Assembly (NCBI GenBank): GCA_964584785.1 | Contig: CAZPBY010000011.1 | Span: 67,493 to 131,492, forward strand | Source: JAHFTY01 sp964584785 | GTDB lineage: Bacteria; Acidobacteriota; Terriglobia; 20CM-2-55-15 | Reading direction: 5' to 3' | Length of the DNA stretch: 64,000 bases | In this document: in pieces, positions 1 to 8,472 of the stretch | How positions within the stretch are numbered: the first letter of the stretch is position 1 | How the letters are laid out: every line of letters begins with the position of its first letter | Position numbers and translations under genes: made by a program | Notes under the pieces: generated by a model | What the model was told of the DNA's origin: nothing | Database searches by the model: none | What the model saw: only the letters and a program-made list of their open reading frames with translations

Positions 1-641
1 TCCGCTTTCGCCAGCTTCGGCTCCGGTTTGACTTCCGGTTTTGGCCGGACGTCCGGAATGGCCGGAGGCTTCGGAGCTTCCATTTTTGGCAAAGGCGCCG
101 CGTTCGCCATCTGGATCAGGTTCGGCAGCTGGATCGGCGGAGGAATCACAACGGGATTCTCGAGCGCAGGCTGAAGTAATGTTTGAAACCGGTTTGTCGG
201 GTTCGGCGAATCGGAAACGATCGCTTGGGGTCCGGGATAGCTCATTCCCGGTGCTGGTTTCTTCCTGGCAACTGCGGCGTCACTCTTTGGTTTGGAGGAT
301 TCCTCTGCGGCGGCCTTACCTTCGTCGTCACCCCCGACGCTGGGGAAATAGATCAGCTTCGCTTCATGCCGGATATCCATCATCAACAATAATTCCGGCG
401 GCGGAGCGGGTTCCGCAAAATATCCGGCGTATACCTGCATGAAGAGCAGGCTGAAGAGAATCACCTCGTGGAATAGTGCCGAATAAAGCAGCCCGCGGCT
501 TGGAACCCTGCCGATGCTGGGAGTAGAACCTGTCGCGTATGGAAACGGAATGCCGTAGCGCGTTGGCCACAGTCGCACGGTCGAGTGCGTGGGCCGGTCG
601 TGAAGGTTCAGAGTAGTGAGCAGAGGCGTCCTTGCCAACAT
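1..641 (-). CDS. TonB-like proline-rich membrane protein, N-terminal part (cut by window edge)
   Basis: Read on the minus strand from an ATG at 641, the frame stays open for 213 codons to the window edge, so only the N-terminal part is present. About 55 soluble residues are followed by one hydrophobic segment (around residues 56-76, containing LFHEVILFSLLFMQVYAGYF). Then comes a long extracytoplasmic stretch rich in Pro, Lys, Glu and Ala (for example PKPEVKPEPK). One TM helix followed by a Pro/Lys/Glu-rich spacer is the layout of TonB-family energy transducers, but the diagnostic C-terminal domain lies outside the window. It starts 6 nt after the TadG-like gene stops, so it is probably co-transcribed with the minus-strand tad genes. 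The TonB assignment is inference from architecture. Confidence 0.6.
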   Translation of the reverse strand, partial: MLARTPLLTTLNLHDRPTHSTVRLWPTRYGIPFPYATGSTPSIGRVPSRGLLYSALFHEVILFSLLFMQVYAGYFAEPAPPPELLLMMDIRHEAKLIYFPSVGGDDEGKAAAEESSKPKSDAAVARKKPAPGMSYPGPQAIVSDSPNPTNRFQTLLQPALENPVVIPPPIQLPNLIQMANAAPLPKMEAPKPPAIPDVRPKPEVKPEPKLAKA

Positions 642-647
642 AGTTAC

Positions 648-2429
648 TTAACGGAACAAAGCGGCCTTCAGGACCGTGTAGGCAACATTGTTGTTGAGCA
701 CCATATTGATGGTGGTGCCGCTGCTCATTTGCAGTTTGTCGCTGATGATGGCGCCGATCACATAGCTCGTCGAACCGGAGCCGCCCTTGAATTGCACCTG
801 GTCGCCGTAAGCGCTGGATGAGCACGTCGTGTTTGCGCCGGGATCCGCGGAGCCGTCTGCTCCCGCGGTGCATTGATGAATGTACATGGCGCCCGCCATG
901 GAGAACTTCGAGCCGCCCGCCAGGACTGGTGTCGCTGCCTGGGCACGGTTCTGGAAAAAGAGAATTCCACGTTGTCTGCCATTCGGGTTTTTGGTGAGAT
1001 CGTCTGCGTCCGGATTAGGGTCTCCATAATCGCCCGAACATGGAGCGAGCAGAACACTGCCGGAAATCGTCGTAGGGATGAAGGTTGGCAATGTCGCACC
1101 GGGGCACTTGGAATTGGATGTATCGAAGTTTGTAATGGTACGGTTACCAGGATTGCAATCTCCGCCACTTCCCTGAGCTGAAAAGGTGTCGTGTTTGCCG
1201 TCAGTGTCTGCCATATAGAATATCGTTCCACCGGTACCATCACCTGTATCGGTTGAGGGACGAGCACATCCGGCCGACTTGAGGGTGAATCCGCCCTTCG
1301 AAAGGTAGTAGACGCCCGGCTTGAAGATGATGGTCTTGTCTACCGTGATTCCATTTGTGTAGATGCCGGCGGAGTACTCGTCGCAGCCGTTAGGGTCCGG
1401 ACATCCATGGTCGTTCACGTTGTGGGAGACTGTCGGATTGGTGGTCAGTCCCGTGGTGGGCGGAGCCGCGAAGGAGGAAAAGGGGTCCGAGGCAGGCGTC
1501 CCCGGAGAAACCCACTTTGGAGTGCGAGGACTCGTACAAGAAGTCGGCGCATTGGTTGTTGAACACCCCGTTGTGGTGCTGTTCGGACAGAAGGTGCCAC
1601 CCCACGCCGACGATGTTGTGGGGCCTCCAAACACCAGAAGCTGTCCACCGCAATAGTCGGGTCCTCCATAGACAAGATTGATCGTTCCGGTTCCCGTCAC
1701 TGCGGTTGTACTGCTGGAGTTGATTGCCAGCGTCAGTTCTGCGCCACCCATGATGGTAATAGTGCCATTGTTGTCCAGACTCGAGCCGGTTGGTGCGAGA
1801 AGTCCGATGGGAGCTGCTGATGCTACGTTGACGATGCCGCAAAGTGAAGCCGCCTTGACGTCCGTCGTGTTCGAACTGGAAAGCAGGCCCAAGAAAAAAT
1901 TATGAACGCGATCCACCACATCGACACGCATGAGGGAGTTCGACACGGTACTCGATGGAGTAATTCCGGGAACGGGACATGCCGCACCGGCCGGACATGC
2001 GCTCTTGTCCGGGAAACTCACGTACACGTTGATCCCTGCGGTAGTTCCTGTGGAGGTCGCTTGTGCGCGCGTCAAGGTGCTCGAGTAGCTGTTCTCAGTC
2101 GCATACCAGCAGGGTTGAGCCGTGGTGGTGGTATAGCAATCGAAAGCCGTGCCTGACGTAAAATTAGGGTTGAGACCACCTGTACCGGTGGGTGCGTGGT
2201 TGGCCACGGCCAGCATGTCCATTGCACCGGCGACACAAACGGCGTCGGCGACGTTTTGAGCTGTCTGTCGATGAAACCACAGGTAGGAATAGTCGACGGC
2301 CAAAGCCGCGGCTATGAGAACAAAAAGAGCGAGGCACACCATAACAAGGATGATGGCCTGACCGCTCTCTCGTGGCCGCTCCGTGCATAGTGTTCCTCTT
2401 GTAGTGATGGTTTCCGCCATCGTTAACAT
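648..2429 (-). CDS. TadG-like Flp pilus assembly protein
   Basis: The 593-residue protein has a short cytoplasmic N-terminus, one TM helix at about 26-46 directly after SGQAIILVMV, and then the VDYSYLWFHRQTAQNVADA region typical of the TadG N-terminal domain. The rest is a long Ser/Thr/Gly-rich extracytoplasmic domain with many Cys residues. I see no clear von Willebrand A (MIDAS) motif, which many TadG proteins carry. The ATG at 2429 has AAGGA about 8 nt upstream, so it is preferred over the ATG three codons later. It is the third gene of a minus-strand run TadE-TadE-TadG. The likely role is a minor, membrane-anchored component of the Tad pilus; its function in this lineage is not established. 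Confidence 0.8.
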   Translation of the reverse strand: MLTMAETITTRGTLCTERPRESGQAIILVMVCLALFVLIAAALAVDYSYLWFHRQTAQNVADAVCVAGAMDMLAVANHAPTGTGGLNPNFTSGTAFDCYTTTTAQPCWYATENSYSSTLTRAQATSTGTTAGINVYVSFPDKSACPAGAACPVPGITPSSTVSNSLMRVDVVDRVHNFFLGLLSSSNTTDVKAASLCGIVNVASAAPIGLLAPTGSSLDNNGTITIMGGAELTLAINSSSTTAVTGTGTINLVYGGPDYCGGQLLVFGGPTTSSAWGGTFCPNSTTTGCSTTNAPTSCTSPRTPKWVSPGTPASDPFSSFAAPPTTGLTTNPTVSHNVNDHGCPDPNGCDEYSAGIYTNGITVDKTIIFKPGVYYLSKGGFTLKSAGCARPSTDTGDGTGGTIFYMADTDGKHDTFSAQGSGGDCNPGNRTITNFDTSNSKCPGATLPTFIPTTISGSVLLAPCSGDYGDPNPDADDLTKNPNGRQRGILFFQNRAQAATPVLAGGSKFSMAGAMYIHQCTAGADGSADPGANTTCSSSAYGDQVQFKGGSGSTSYVIGAIISDKLQMSSGTTINMVLNNNVAYTVLKAALFR

Positions 2430-2465
2430 ACTCGCTTCCTTGCTAGTTTGTTTGGCTCTACAGCC

Positions 2466-2924
2466 TCAATACACAATGCGGCCCTGAGCCGCAGCTTTAA
2501 CGGTTCCCGGACTACCTCCAAGCGTGAAGATCGATACAAATGGATACGTCAGCTCGACGCGCACCCGGTTTGGTGCTTTATTGTTGCCGTCGAGGTAGCA
2601 GATGGAAACCGTCATGCCGGAGTAATTGGCGTAACCGCGGATAACGGAGTCGACTGCAGTGATATTCGTCGCACAGTCGGAACTTGAACCGGACGCCGGA
2701 CCGCTTGAAGCGTCGAGCGAAGATGATTTCGTGTTGTAACCGTGCGCGACAGCGTATCGCACGCCTTCCTTGGCCGCGACAGACATGACGACGTAGGTGT
2801 ACATCAAGAGCACATACTGCAGTGCGGCAAAGATAAAAGTCATGAGCAGGATGGCGGACACCATGAAGTCCACAGTTGCCTGTCCCCGCTCCGGTGATGT
2901 CTTGTTGTGCCTGACGTTTCGCAT
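2466..2924 (-). CDS. TadE-like minor pseudopilin
   Basis: The protein has a prepilin-like N-terminus: a short basic leader, then RGQATVDFMV and a hydrophobic helix at about residues 21-45, followed by a small extracytoplasmic domain. In the TadE family the prepilin peptidase cuts after the Gly, and position +5 is normally Glu; here it is Asp (GQATVDF). The open frame extends upstream to 3002, but that would overlap the preceding tadE by about 60 nt, so the ATG at 2924 (MRNVRHNK) is chosen. No strong ribosome site separates the options. It is flanked by a second TadE gene and the TadG-like gene, and is most likely a minor subunit that primes or stabilises the Flp pilus. Confidence 0.78.
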   Translation of the reverse strand: MRNVRHNKTSPERGQATVDFMVSAILLMTFIFAALQYVLLMYTYVVMSVAAKEGVRYAVAHGYNTKSSSLDASSGPASGSSSDCATNITAVDSVIRGYANYSGMTVSICYLDGNNKAPNRVRVELTYPFVSIFTLGGSPGTVKAAAQGRIVY

Positions 2925-2941
2925 CCTTGCTACATCCGCTT

Positions 2942-3559
2942 TCAGTTCATCGATCGCATGGAAAGCTGCCGATGAAAGGTACAACTGCCCCCGCTGGTGC
3001 AAATCGAAACCGGCATCGTCGCCAGGTTAAAGGGGGAGCCGGTGATGATCGGCGAAAAAGTGTAGGTCACATCAACGCGACTTAGGACGAAATAGGGCGA
3101 TTCGGGATCGCTGGACGGCAGTGGACTTCCACCGGACGTGTTGGATCCGCAGGTCGACTGATTCGTACAGGTGACGCAGTTTGAGCGCGTCACGCCACTG
3201 GACGTGTAGATGCCGCTGCCGCTAACCAGAACGGCGCTGCTGCAAACCTGAACCTGTGCGCTGGCGTAAGAACCCAGGGCTCCATACATGTCCTGGTAAG
3301 CCAACGACGTGACGGTACTGCTCGTGGAAGTGGCAGGCGTTGCGGAAGGCAGGCCGCTGGCCTCCCCGGCCGGCGTCGAAAATCCCAGAATTCCATACTC
3401 GAGTGCCGTGCGCGGTGCCGTCGCGATGTTAAGCGCAACAAGAACAAAAAAGCTGAAATTGATGATGTTGAAGATGACGGTCAGGAGGACGGGCAGAACC
3501 AACGCGGTTTCAACGAGGGCCTGGCCTGAATTGCTTTTGAAAATCCGTTTCACTGCCAT
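2942..3559 (-). CDS. TadE-like minor pseudopilin
   Basis: This 205-residue protein has a basic leader and the type IVb prepilin signature SGQALVETALVLPVLL, with Gly12 as the likely cleavage residue and Glu at +5. One hydrophobic helix covers about residues 17-45. The remaining part is an extracytoplasmic domain with several Cys residues (CVTCTNQSTC), which could form disulfides. The ATG at 3559 has an AGGA about 8 nt upstream. It is the first gene of the minus-strand tadE-tadE-tadG group. Processing by the TadV peptidase encoded at about 14 kb is inferred from the conserved cleavage motif. Confidence 0.85.
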   Translation of the reverse strand: MAVKRIFKSNSGQALVETALVLPVLLTVIFNIINFSFFVLVALNIATAPRTALEYGILGFSTPAGEASGLPSATPATSTSSTVTSLAYQDMYGALGSYASAQVQVCSSAVLVSGSGIYTSSGVTRSNCVTCTNQSTCGSNTSGGSPLPSSDPESPYFVLSRVDVTYTFSPIITGSPFNLATMPVSICTSGGSCTFHRQLSMRSMN

Positions 3560-3746
3560 CGGTTCATCCTAAACCTAAGGGCTAATTTTTAACGCGGGGT
3601 CCTCGGAGATGCAAGGGCATTCTCGAACTTCCGCGGGTATGCGTTCAACCGCATGACGTCATCAGGGTATTTGACGATGGGCCGCCCTTGCCAAAACCAT
3701 GCCTGTAGTGTAACCAGACAAAGCATTCTTGCAGCGAGGGAAGTCT

Positions 3747-5246
3747 TTGACTGAAACGGCAACACTCTTATCGAACTCAACCTTTGTATCTCGTCCGGCC
3801 CGCTGGCTCCGGCTTGTATTCTCTTTTCCGGCGATGCTGGCGGTAATGCTCGGTTGCAACATCTTTATCCTTGCCCGAGGCACAATTACCGATCCGGACA
3901 TCTGGTGGCACAACCGCAACGTCGAATATCTCTTTCAGACGCATCACTTCCCAAACCAGGATGCCTATTCCTTCACCGTTGCCGGGAAGGATTGGATGAA
4001 CTATGAGTGGCTTGCCGAAATACCGTTTTACGGCGCGTGGAAAGCCGCAGGACCTGTAGGGATCGAAGTTTTGATGATCATACTGGTCGAGGTGATTTTC
4101 CTCGAACTGCTTTACCTCTGCTACCGCGTGAGCGGTAACATCAAAGCGTCGTTGCTCTCCTGCGCTTTTTGCAGCTACCTGGCGGTAGTCAATTTCGGTC
4201 CGCGCACGATACTGTTTGGCTACGCATTCCTGGTTCTGCTGCTGATCATCCTCGAACGGTTTCGCTCCGGAAAGACCGGTTGCATCTGGCTGCTGCCGCC
4301 TCTTTTCGCTGTCTGGTCCAACACGCACGGTTCCTGGCTGCTCGGGCTGATCGTGTTCGGTATCGTCGTCGCGGCGGGTTTTGTTGAGGGGCAATGGGGA
4401 CGCGTCGAGTCCACGCGTTGGAGCGTCCGCGACATGATCCGCCTGGCCGGCGCCTGGCTGGCAAGCGCTGCCGCTCTTCTGCTGAATCCGTTCGGCTGGC
4501 GAATGGTGGTTTATCCCTTTGAATTTGCCTCGAAGCAGACGCTGAACGTGTCGCATGTCATTGAATGGGCTTCGGTCGACTTCCACGATGTCCGCGGCAA
4601 GGTGGTCCTGGGTCTGCTGATCGGAATTATTCTCCTGGCGCTGTTTCGCAATCGAAAGTGGGCGCTGGCGGAACTCGGGTTACTCCTGTTCGGACTCTAC
4701 TCCGGATTAACCTATGTGCGCTTTCTGTTCTTTCTTGCAGTCCTTATAGCTCCGCTTCTGGCCAAGTTGCTGGACTTCATTCCTCCGTATCAGCCGGAAA
4801 TCGACAAGCCGGCGCTGAACGCCGTCTTCATGATTGGCGCGATTGTCGCTATTGCGACTCAGTTCCCCGTGCATTCGGCAACGGCTCATCAGGCCGACGC
4901 AGCCACACAGTTCCCCGCCGGGGCCCTTCCGTATTTTGGGGACCATCCGCTGGAGGGCAATCTTCTGAACTATTACAACTGGGGCGGCTATCTCGGTTGG
5001 CACAATCGTGACCTGAAGGTGTTTATCGACAGCCGTGTCGACATATTCGAGTATGCGGGCGTCCTTCGCGACTACCTGGACATTGCGGAGCTTCGTGAAC
5101 CCGATAAGCTGCTGGACAAGTATCAGGTCCGTTATGTGCTGTTCCCGCCATCACACCACTTGACTTACGTTCTGGAGCACGATCCTCGCTGGAAAGTGAA
5201 CTATCGCGACTCGGTTAGTGTTCTTTTCGAGCGCAAGTCATCGTGA
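3747..5246 (+). CDS. Multi-pass membrane protein, GT-C-like family (paralogue of the 6948-8456 gene)
   Basis: About 500 residues with ten or more hydrophobic segments and a soluble C-terminal domain of about 120 residues. The first extracytoplasmic loop carries DPDIWWHN (about 49-56), followed by NQDAYSFTVAGKDWMNYEWL. An acidic motif after TM1 is typical of GT-C glycosyltransferases that use lipid-linked sugars, but this family is uncharacterised, so enzyme activity is inference. The C-terminal part (NYYNWGGYLGW, FIDSRVDIFEY) is conserved in the paralogue on the opposite strand. A TTG at 3747 with GAGGGAAG just upstream is chosen; an in-frame TTG at 3729 is possible. It lies between the tadE genes and the rest of the Tad locus. 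Confidence 0.7.
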   Translation: MTETATLLSNSTFVSRPARWLRLVFSFPAMLAVMLGCNIFILARGTITDPDIWWHNRNVEYLFQTHHFPNQDAYSFTVAGKDWMNYEWLAEIPFYGAWKAAGPVGIEVLMIILVEVIFLELLYLCYRVSGNIKASLLSCAFCSYLAVVNFGPRTILFGYAFLVLLLIILERFRSGKTGCIWLLPPLFAVWSNTHGSWLLGLIVFGIVVAAGFVEGQWGRVESTRWSVRDMIRLAGAWLASAAALLLNPFGWRMVVYPFEFASKQTLNVSHVIEWASVDFHDVRGKVVLGLLIGIILLALFRNRKWALAELGLLLFGLYSGLTYVRFLFFLAVLIAPLLAKLLDFIPPYQPEIDKPALNAVFMIGAIVAIATQFPVHSATAHQADAATQFPAGALPYFGDHPLEGNLLNYYNWGGYLGWHNRDLKVFIDSRVDIFEYAGVLRDYLDIAELREPDKLLDKYQVRYVLFPPSHHLTYVLEHDPRWKVNYRDSVSVLFERKSS

Positions 5247-5276
5247 AGATTCCAAAGTAATGGTGACAATACACCT

Positions 5277-6965
5277 GTGAATGGGTCGTTTTTAGCGATG
5301 GAGGTGTGTCTGGCTGCTTTGGCGGTCGGCGCCGCTTACATTGCTCCCGGATGGCTCGCGAGTGGGTATCGAAGACTGGACAGTGTGTTGACTCGCGCAT
5401 CGCGCCGTCCAGGTGTGGCAGTCCTGGCAATCGGCGCGCTGGCACTCGTCGCCCGGGCGGCGGTGCTGCCGGTGCTGCCGGTTCCTCAACCGAGAATTCA
5501 GGACGAATTCAGCTATCTTCTCGCTGCCGACACTTTTGCCCACGGCCGGATGACGAACCCTGCGCATCCGATGTGGGTTCACTTCGAAAGCTTCCACATC
5601 ATCCACAACCCGACCTATGCCTCCATGTACTACCCCGGGTTGGGGCTCATGCTCGCTGCAGGCGAGGTCGTATTCGGCCATCCATTCGTCGGCGTGTGGC
5701 TGAGTCTGGGATTCATGTGCGCCGCAATTTGTTGGATGCTTCAGGGCTGGCTGCCCGGAAAGTGGGCCGTCCTGGGCGGCTGTATCGCCATTGTCCGCGT
5801 CGCGATGTTCAGCTACTGGGCGGACAGCTACTTCGGCGGGACACTACCCGCGATCGGTGGTGCGCTGGTTCTTGGAGCTTTGCCGCGCATTCAACGGCGG
5901 CGGCAGGTCCGGCATTCACTTGTGATGGCCGCAGGTCTGGCGATACTTGCGAACACCCGGCCCTGGGAAGGGCTGTTCTTTGGCATACCTGTGGCGGCCG
6001 TGATAATAGGTTGGATGCTGCAAAAGAACGCTCCGTCCGTGCGAGTATGCATTCGCAGGATCATTCTGCCGATCTCGCTGGCGCTGGTATTGATCGTTTC
6101 CGCCATGGGTTATTACTTCTGGCGCGTCACCGGTAGTCCCTTTCGCATTCCTTACCAGGTCAACATACAGACCTACGGTTTGATGTATTTTCCGTGGCAG
6201 GAACTGAAGCCGTTGCCTGAGTATCACCATGCGGTGATGCGCGACTTTTACGAAAAATACAGCCTGGACCCGTACCTGAAGGCGAATTCAAACCCGTCCG
6301 ACAGGGTGATTGGCACTCTGGCCGGGTTCTGGTTGTTCTATTTCGGGCCGGTTCTCACACTTCCTTTCCTGGTATGGACGGTGACCAGGCCTGCCGGCGT
6401 GGGGAGGTTTGCCAGCCGGAAAACGCGCTTTTTCGCGGCCGTGTGCCTTGTCACGCTTGTCGGAATCATGCTGCCCATCTACGGAGCGCAGCCGCACTAT
6501 GGCGGAGCGTTACTGAGCGCCTTCTATGCACTGCTCTTACAGGCGATGCGGCACACGCGCTTCTGGCGATGGGAAGGGAAACGCGCTGGAGAAGTCATCA
6601 TTGCGTCAGTGCTGTGTATCTGCGCCGCGCTTGTTGTCGTGCGTGTTGCGACTCCCTTGCCGTGCGGCAAACTCCGGACCTGGTGTTCCGAACCCTTCGG
6701 CAACACCGATCGGGCAAGGGTATTGGCCGAATTGTCCGCTTATGAGGGAGGGCAGCTGGCTATAGTCCGATATGGACCGAATCATGACTCCGTATTCAAT
6801 GAATGGGTCTACAACGATGCGGGGATCGACCAATCAAAAGTCGTTTGGGCCCGGGAAATGTCACCCGCTGAAGATCGCGAGTTGATCCATTACTTCAAAG
6901 ACCGCCAGGTGTGGCTGGTCGAAGCGGACGAAAAGCCCGCCAGAGTGTCACCTTACCTGCAATGA
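5277..6965 (+). CDS. GT-C-type glycosyltransferase-like membrane protein
   Basis: The 562-residue protein has an N-terminal helix, a short soluble stretch, then at least ten TM segments and a C-terminal soluble tail. The loop after the second helix contains PRIQDEFSYLLAADTFAHG, with Asp-Glu at about 76-77, matching the acidic catalytic-loop motif of PMT/ArnT-type GT-C enzymes. These normally move a sugar from a polyprenyl-phosphate donor to a protein or lipid outside the cytoplasmic membrane. Acceptor and sugar cannot be read from sequence. The start is a GTG at 5277; an ATG at 5298 is an alternative. It follows the preceding membrane gene by 30 nt and overlaps the convergent paralogue by 18 nt. 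Confidence 0.7.
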   Translation: MNGSFLAMEVCLAALAVGAAYIAPGWLASGYRRLDSVLTRASRRPGVAVLAIGALALVARAAVLPVLPVPQPRIQDEFSYLLAADTFAHGRMTNPAHPMWVHFESFHIIHNPTYASMYYPGLGLMLAAGEVVFGHPFVGVWLSLGFMCAAICWMLQGWLPGKWAVLGGCIAIVRVAMFSYWADSYFGGTLPAIGGALVLGALPRIQRRRQVRHSLVMAAGLAILANTRPWEGLFFGIPVAAVIIGWMLQKNAPSVRVCIRRIILPISLALVLIVSAMGYYFWRVTGSPFRIPYQVNIQTYGLMYFPWQELKPLPEYHHAVMRDFYEKYSLDPYLKANSNPSDRVIGTLAGFWLFYFGPVLTLPFLVWTVTRPAGVGRFASRKTRFFAAVCLVTLVGIMLPIYGAQPHYGGALLSAFYALLLQAMRHTRFWRWEGKRAGEVIIASVLCICAALVVVRVATPLPCGKLRTWCSEPFGNTDRARVLAELSAYEGGQLAIVRYGPNHDSVFNEWVYNDAGIDQSKVVWAREMSPAEDRELIHYFKDRQVWLVEADEKPARVSPYLQ

Positions 6966-8456
6966 ATCTTCGTGCCGGCGCTTGTAGATGACCGCCTGAT
7001 GGTCTGAGTAAGCGCGCTCCCACCGGGAAGACTTCGACAGATAGTAGGCCAGAGGTGTGCCTGCCGGATAGATCACATACCCGATACTGTACTTATCGAG
7101 CAGGTCATCCGTGTTCTGAAACGTCGAGATTGAAAAGTAATCGGCCAATACTCCGTTGTACTCGAAAATGTCCGTCCGCGTGTCGATGAACGTGGGGATT
7201 TCGGGAGCGAACCATTCGACGTATCCTCCCCATTCGTACTGGTTGAATATGTTTCCTGCGCCGTGATTGGCTTTCAGGTAATTCGTCGCGGATGCCGGAA
7301 AGAACGCGTTCACCTGGGCGGTGAGAGTTTGCTCCGCCGGAAAAGCCAGTACCATCGCCAGCGCGATGATGCCGAGGATCGAGGCGTTGACGATCCTTCG
7401 CTCGTTCGAAGGATCGTAGGAACTCAAGCGAGGAAGATGGCGCACCAGAAGCGGCGGCAGGACAATCCCGGTCATCACCAGGAAACGAATGTGGGTCAGG
7501 CCGCAAAACACCACGAACGCCGTGAGCACTGCGTCGTCGATCCGCCATCGCCCCTTCGGGAACAACGCCGCCGCGAAAACCGCCGCCAGCGTCACGAGGG
7601 CATAAGCACCGAGCCGATCATTGAAATTGATGGAAGCCCACTCGCTGCCGATCGCGACGTTGAATTTCTGGCTGAGCATCAGATCGAAGGGATACCGTAC
7701 GAGCCGCCATCCATACGGATTGACAAAGAGTGCGGCAATCGAGGCCGCAAACACGCTCAGCATCCGTCGGATTTCGGCGGAGGTCCAGGGCGACGAAGTG
7801 AGGCGTCCTTCATACCTCGGGATCAACCCGGAGCCGAAGATCAGTCCGAATATCACCATTCCCATCGGCCAACCACCATGCAAATTGATCCACAACGTGA
7901 ACAGCGGTGGTATCAGCCACAGCGGGGCGTTTCTCGTATCCCTGAACCGCAGCAGGATTGCGAAGAGTGCCACAAAGCAGAGCCAGCCGAAGTTTTGGGC
8001 GCGAGGCGTAAAGCCGACCCCGGCCAGCAAGCCTCCGAACACAGCGGCGAGTCCGGCTACCAACGGGTCCGCGGCTCGTTTGACGCACAACTGGAAGATC
8101 GCTATGCCAATCACTGCCACGCTAATAGCAAAGATCACAAATACGCCGCGCATCCCAAGGGTCTGATAGCCGGCATGGTAGATGAGTTCCGAAAGCCACG
8201 AATGGTCGACCCAGGCGGCGCCGGCGGCGGTGAAGGAATATGAATCGACGTTCGGCAGCCGGAAGTTGGAAACGATGTATCGAGCGTTGCGAAGATGCCA
8301 CCACAGGTCGGTGTCGACCAGATTACCGCGGCATGTCCAGAATGCTTTGGCTGCGATGATGGCCATGAGGACCGTCGGGAAAGTGAAGAATCCGCCGTGT
8401 ACTGGCCTCGTCAGCCGATCGGCTTTTGGAGTCTCCATAATAGGTCCGTGCAGCAT
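6948..8456 (-). CDS. Multi-pass membrane protein, GT-C-like family (paralogue of the 3747-5246 gene)
   Basis: The 502-residue protein shares the whole architecture of the gene at 3747-5246. It has DTDLWWHLRNARYI after the first TM helix (about 48-61), then NVDSYSFTAAGAAWVDHSWL, many TM helices, and the C-terminal NQYEWGGYVEW and FIDTRTDIFEYNGVL motifs. The two genes face each other around the GT-C-like gene at 5277, pointing to an old duplication with inversion. Its 3' end overlaps the convergent gene by 18 nt. It probably belongs to a minus-strand operon starting at 12352. A glycosyltransferase role is inferred only from topology and the acidic motif. Confidence 0.7.
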   Translation of the reverse strand: MLHGPIMETPKADRLTRPVHGGFFTFPTVLMAIIAAKAFWTCRGNLVDTDLWWHLRNARYIVSNFRLPNVDSYSFTAAGAAWVDHSWLSELIYHAGYQTLGMRGVFVIFAISVAVIGIAIFQLCVKRAADPLVAGLAAVFGGLLAGVGFTPRAQNFGWLCFVALFAILLRFRDTRNAPLWLIPPLFTLWINLHGGWPMGMVIFGLIFGSGLIPRYEGRLTSSPWTSAEIRRMLSVFAASIAALFVNPYGWRLVRYPFDLMLSQKFNVAIGSEWASINFNDRLGAYALVTLAAVFAAALFPKGRWRIDDAVLTAFVVFCGLTHIRFLVMTGIVLPPLLVRHLPRLSSYDPSNERRIVNASILGIIALAMVLAFPAEQTLTAQVNAFFPASATNYLKANHGAGNIFNQYEWGGYVEWFAPEIPTFIDTRTDIFEYNGVLADYFSISTFQNTDDLLDKYSIGYVIYPAGTPLAYYLSKSSRWERAYSDHQAVIYKRRHEDSLQVR

Positions 8457-8472
8457 AGTCTTTCAGTACAAA

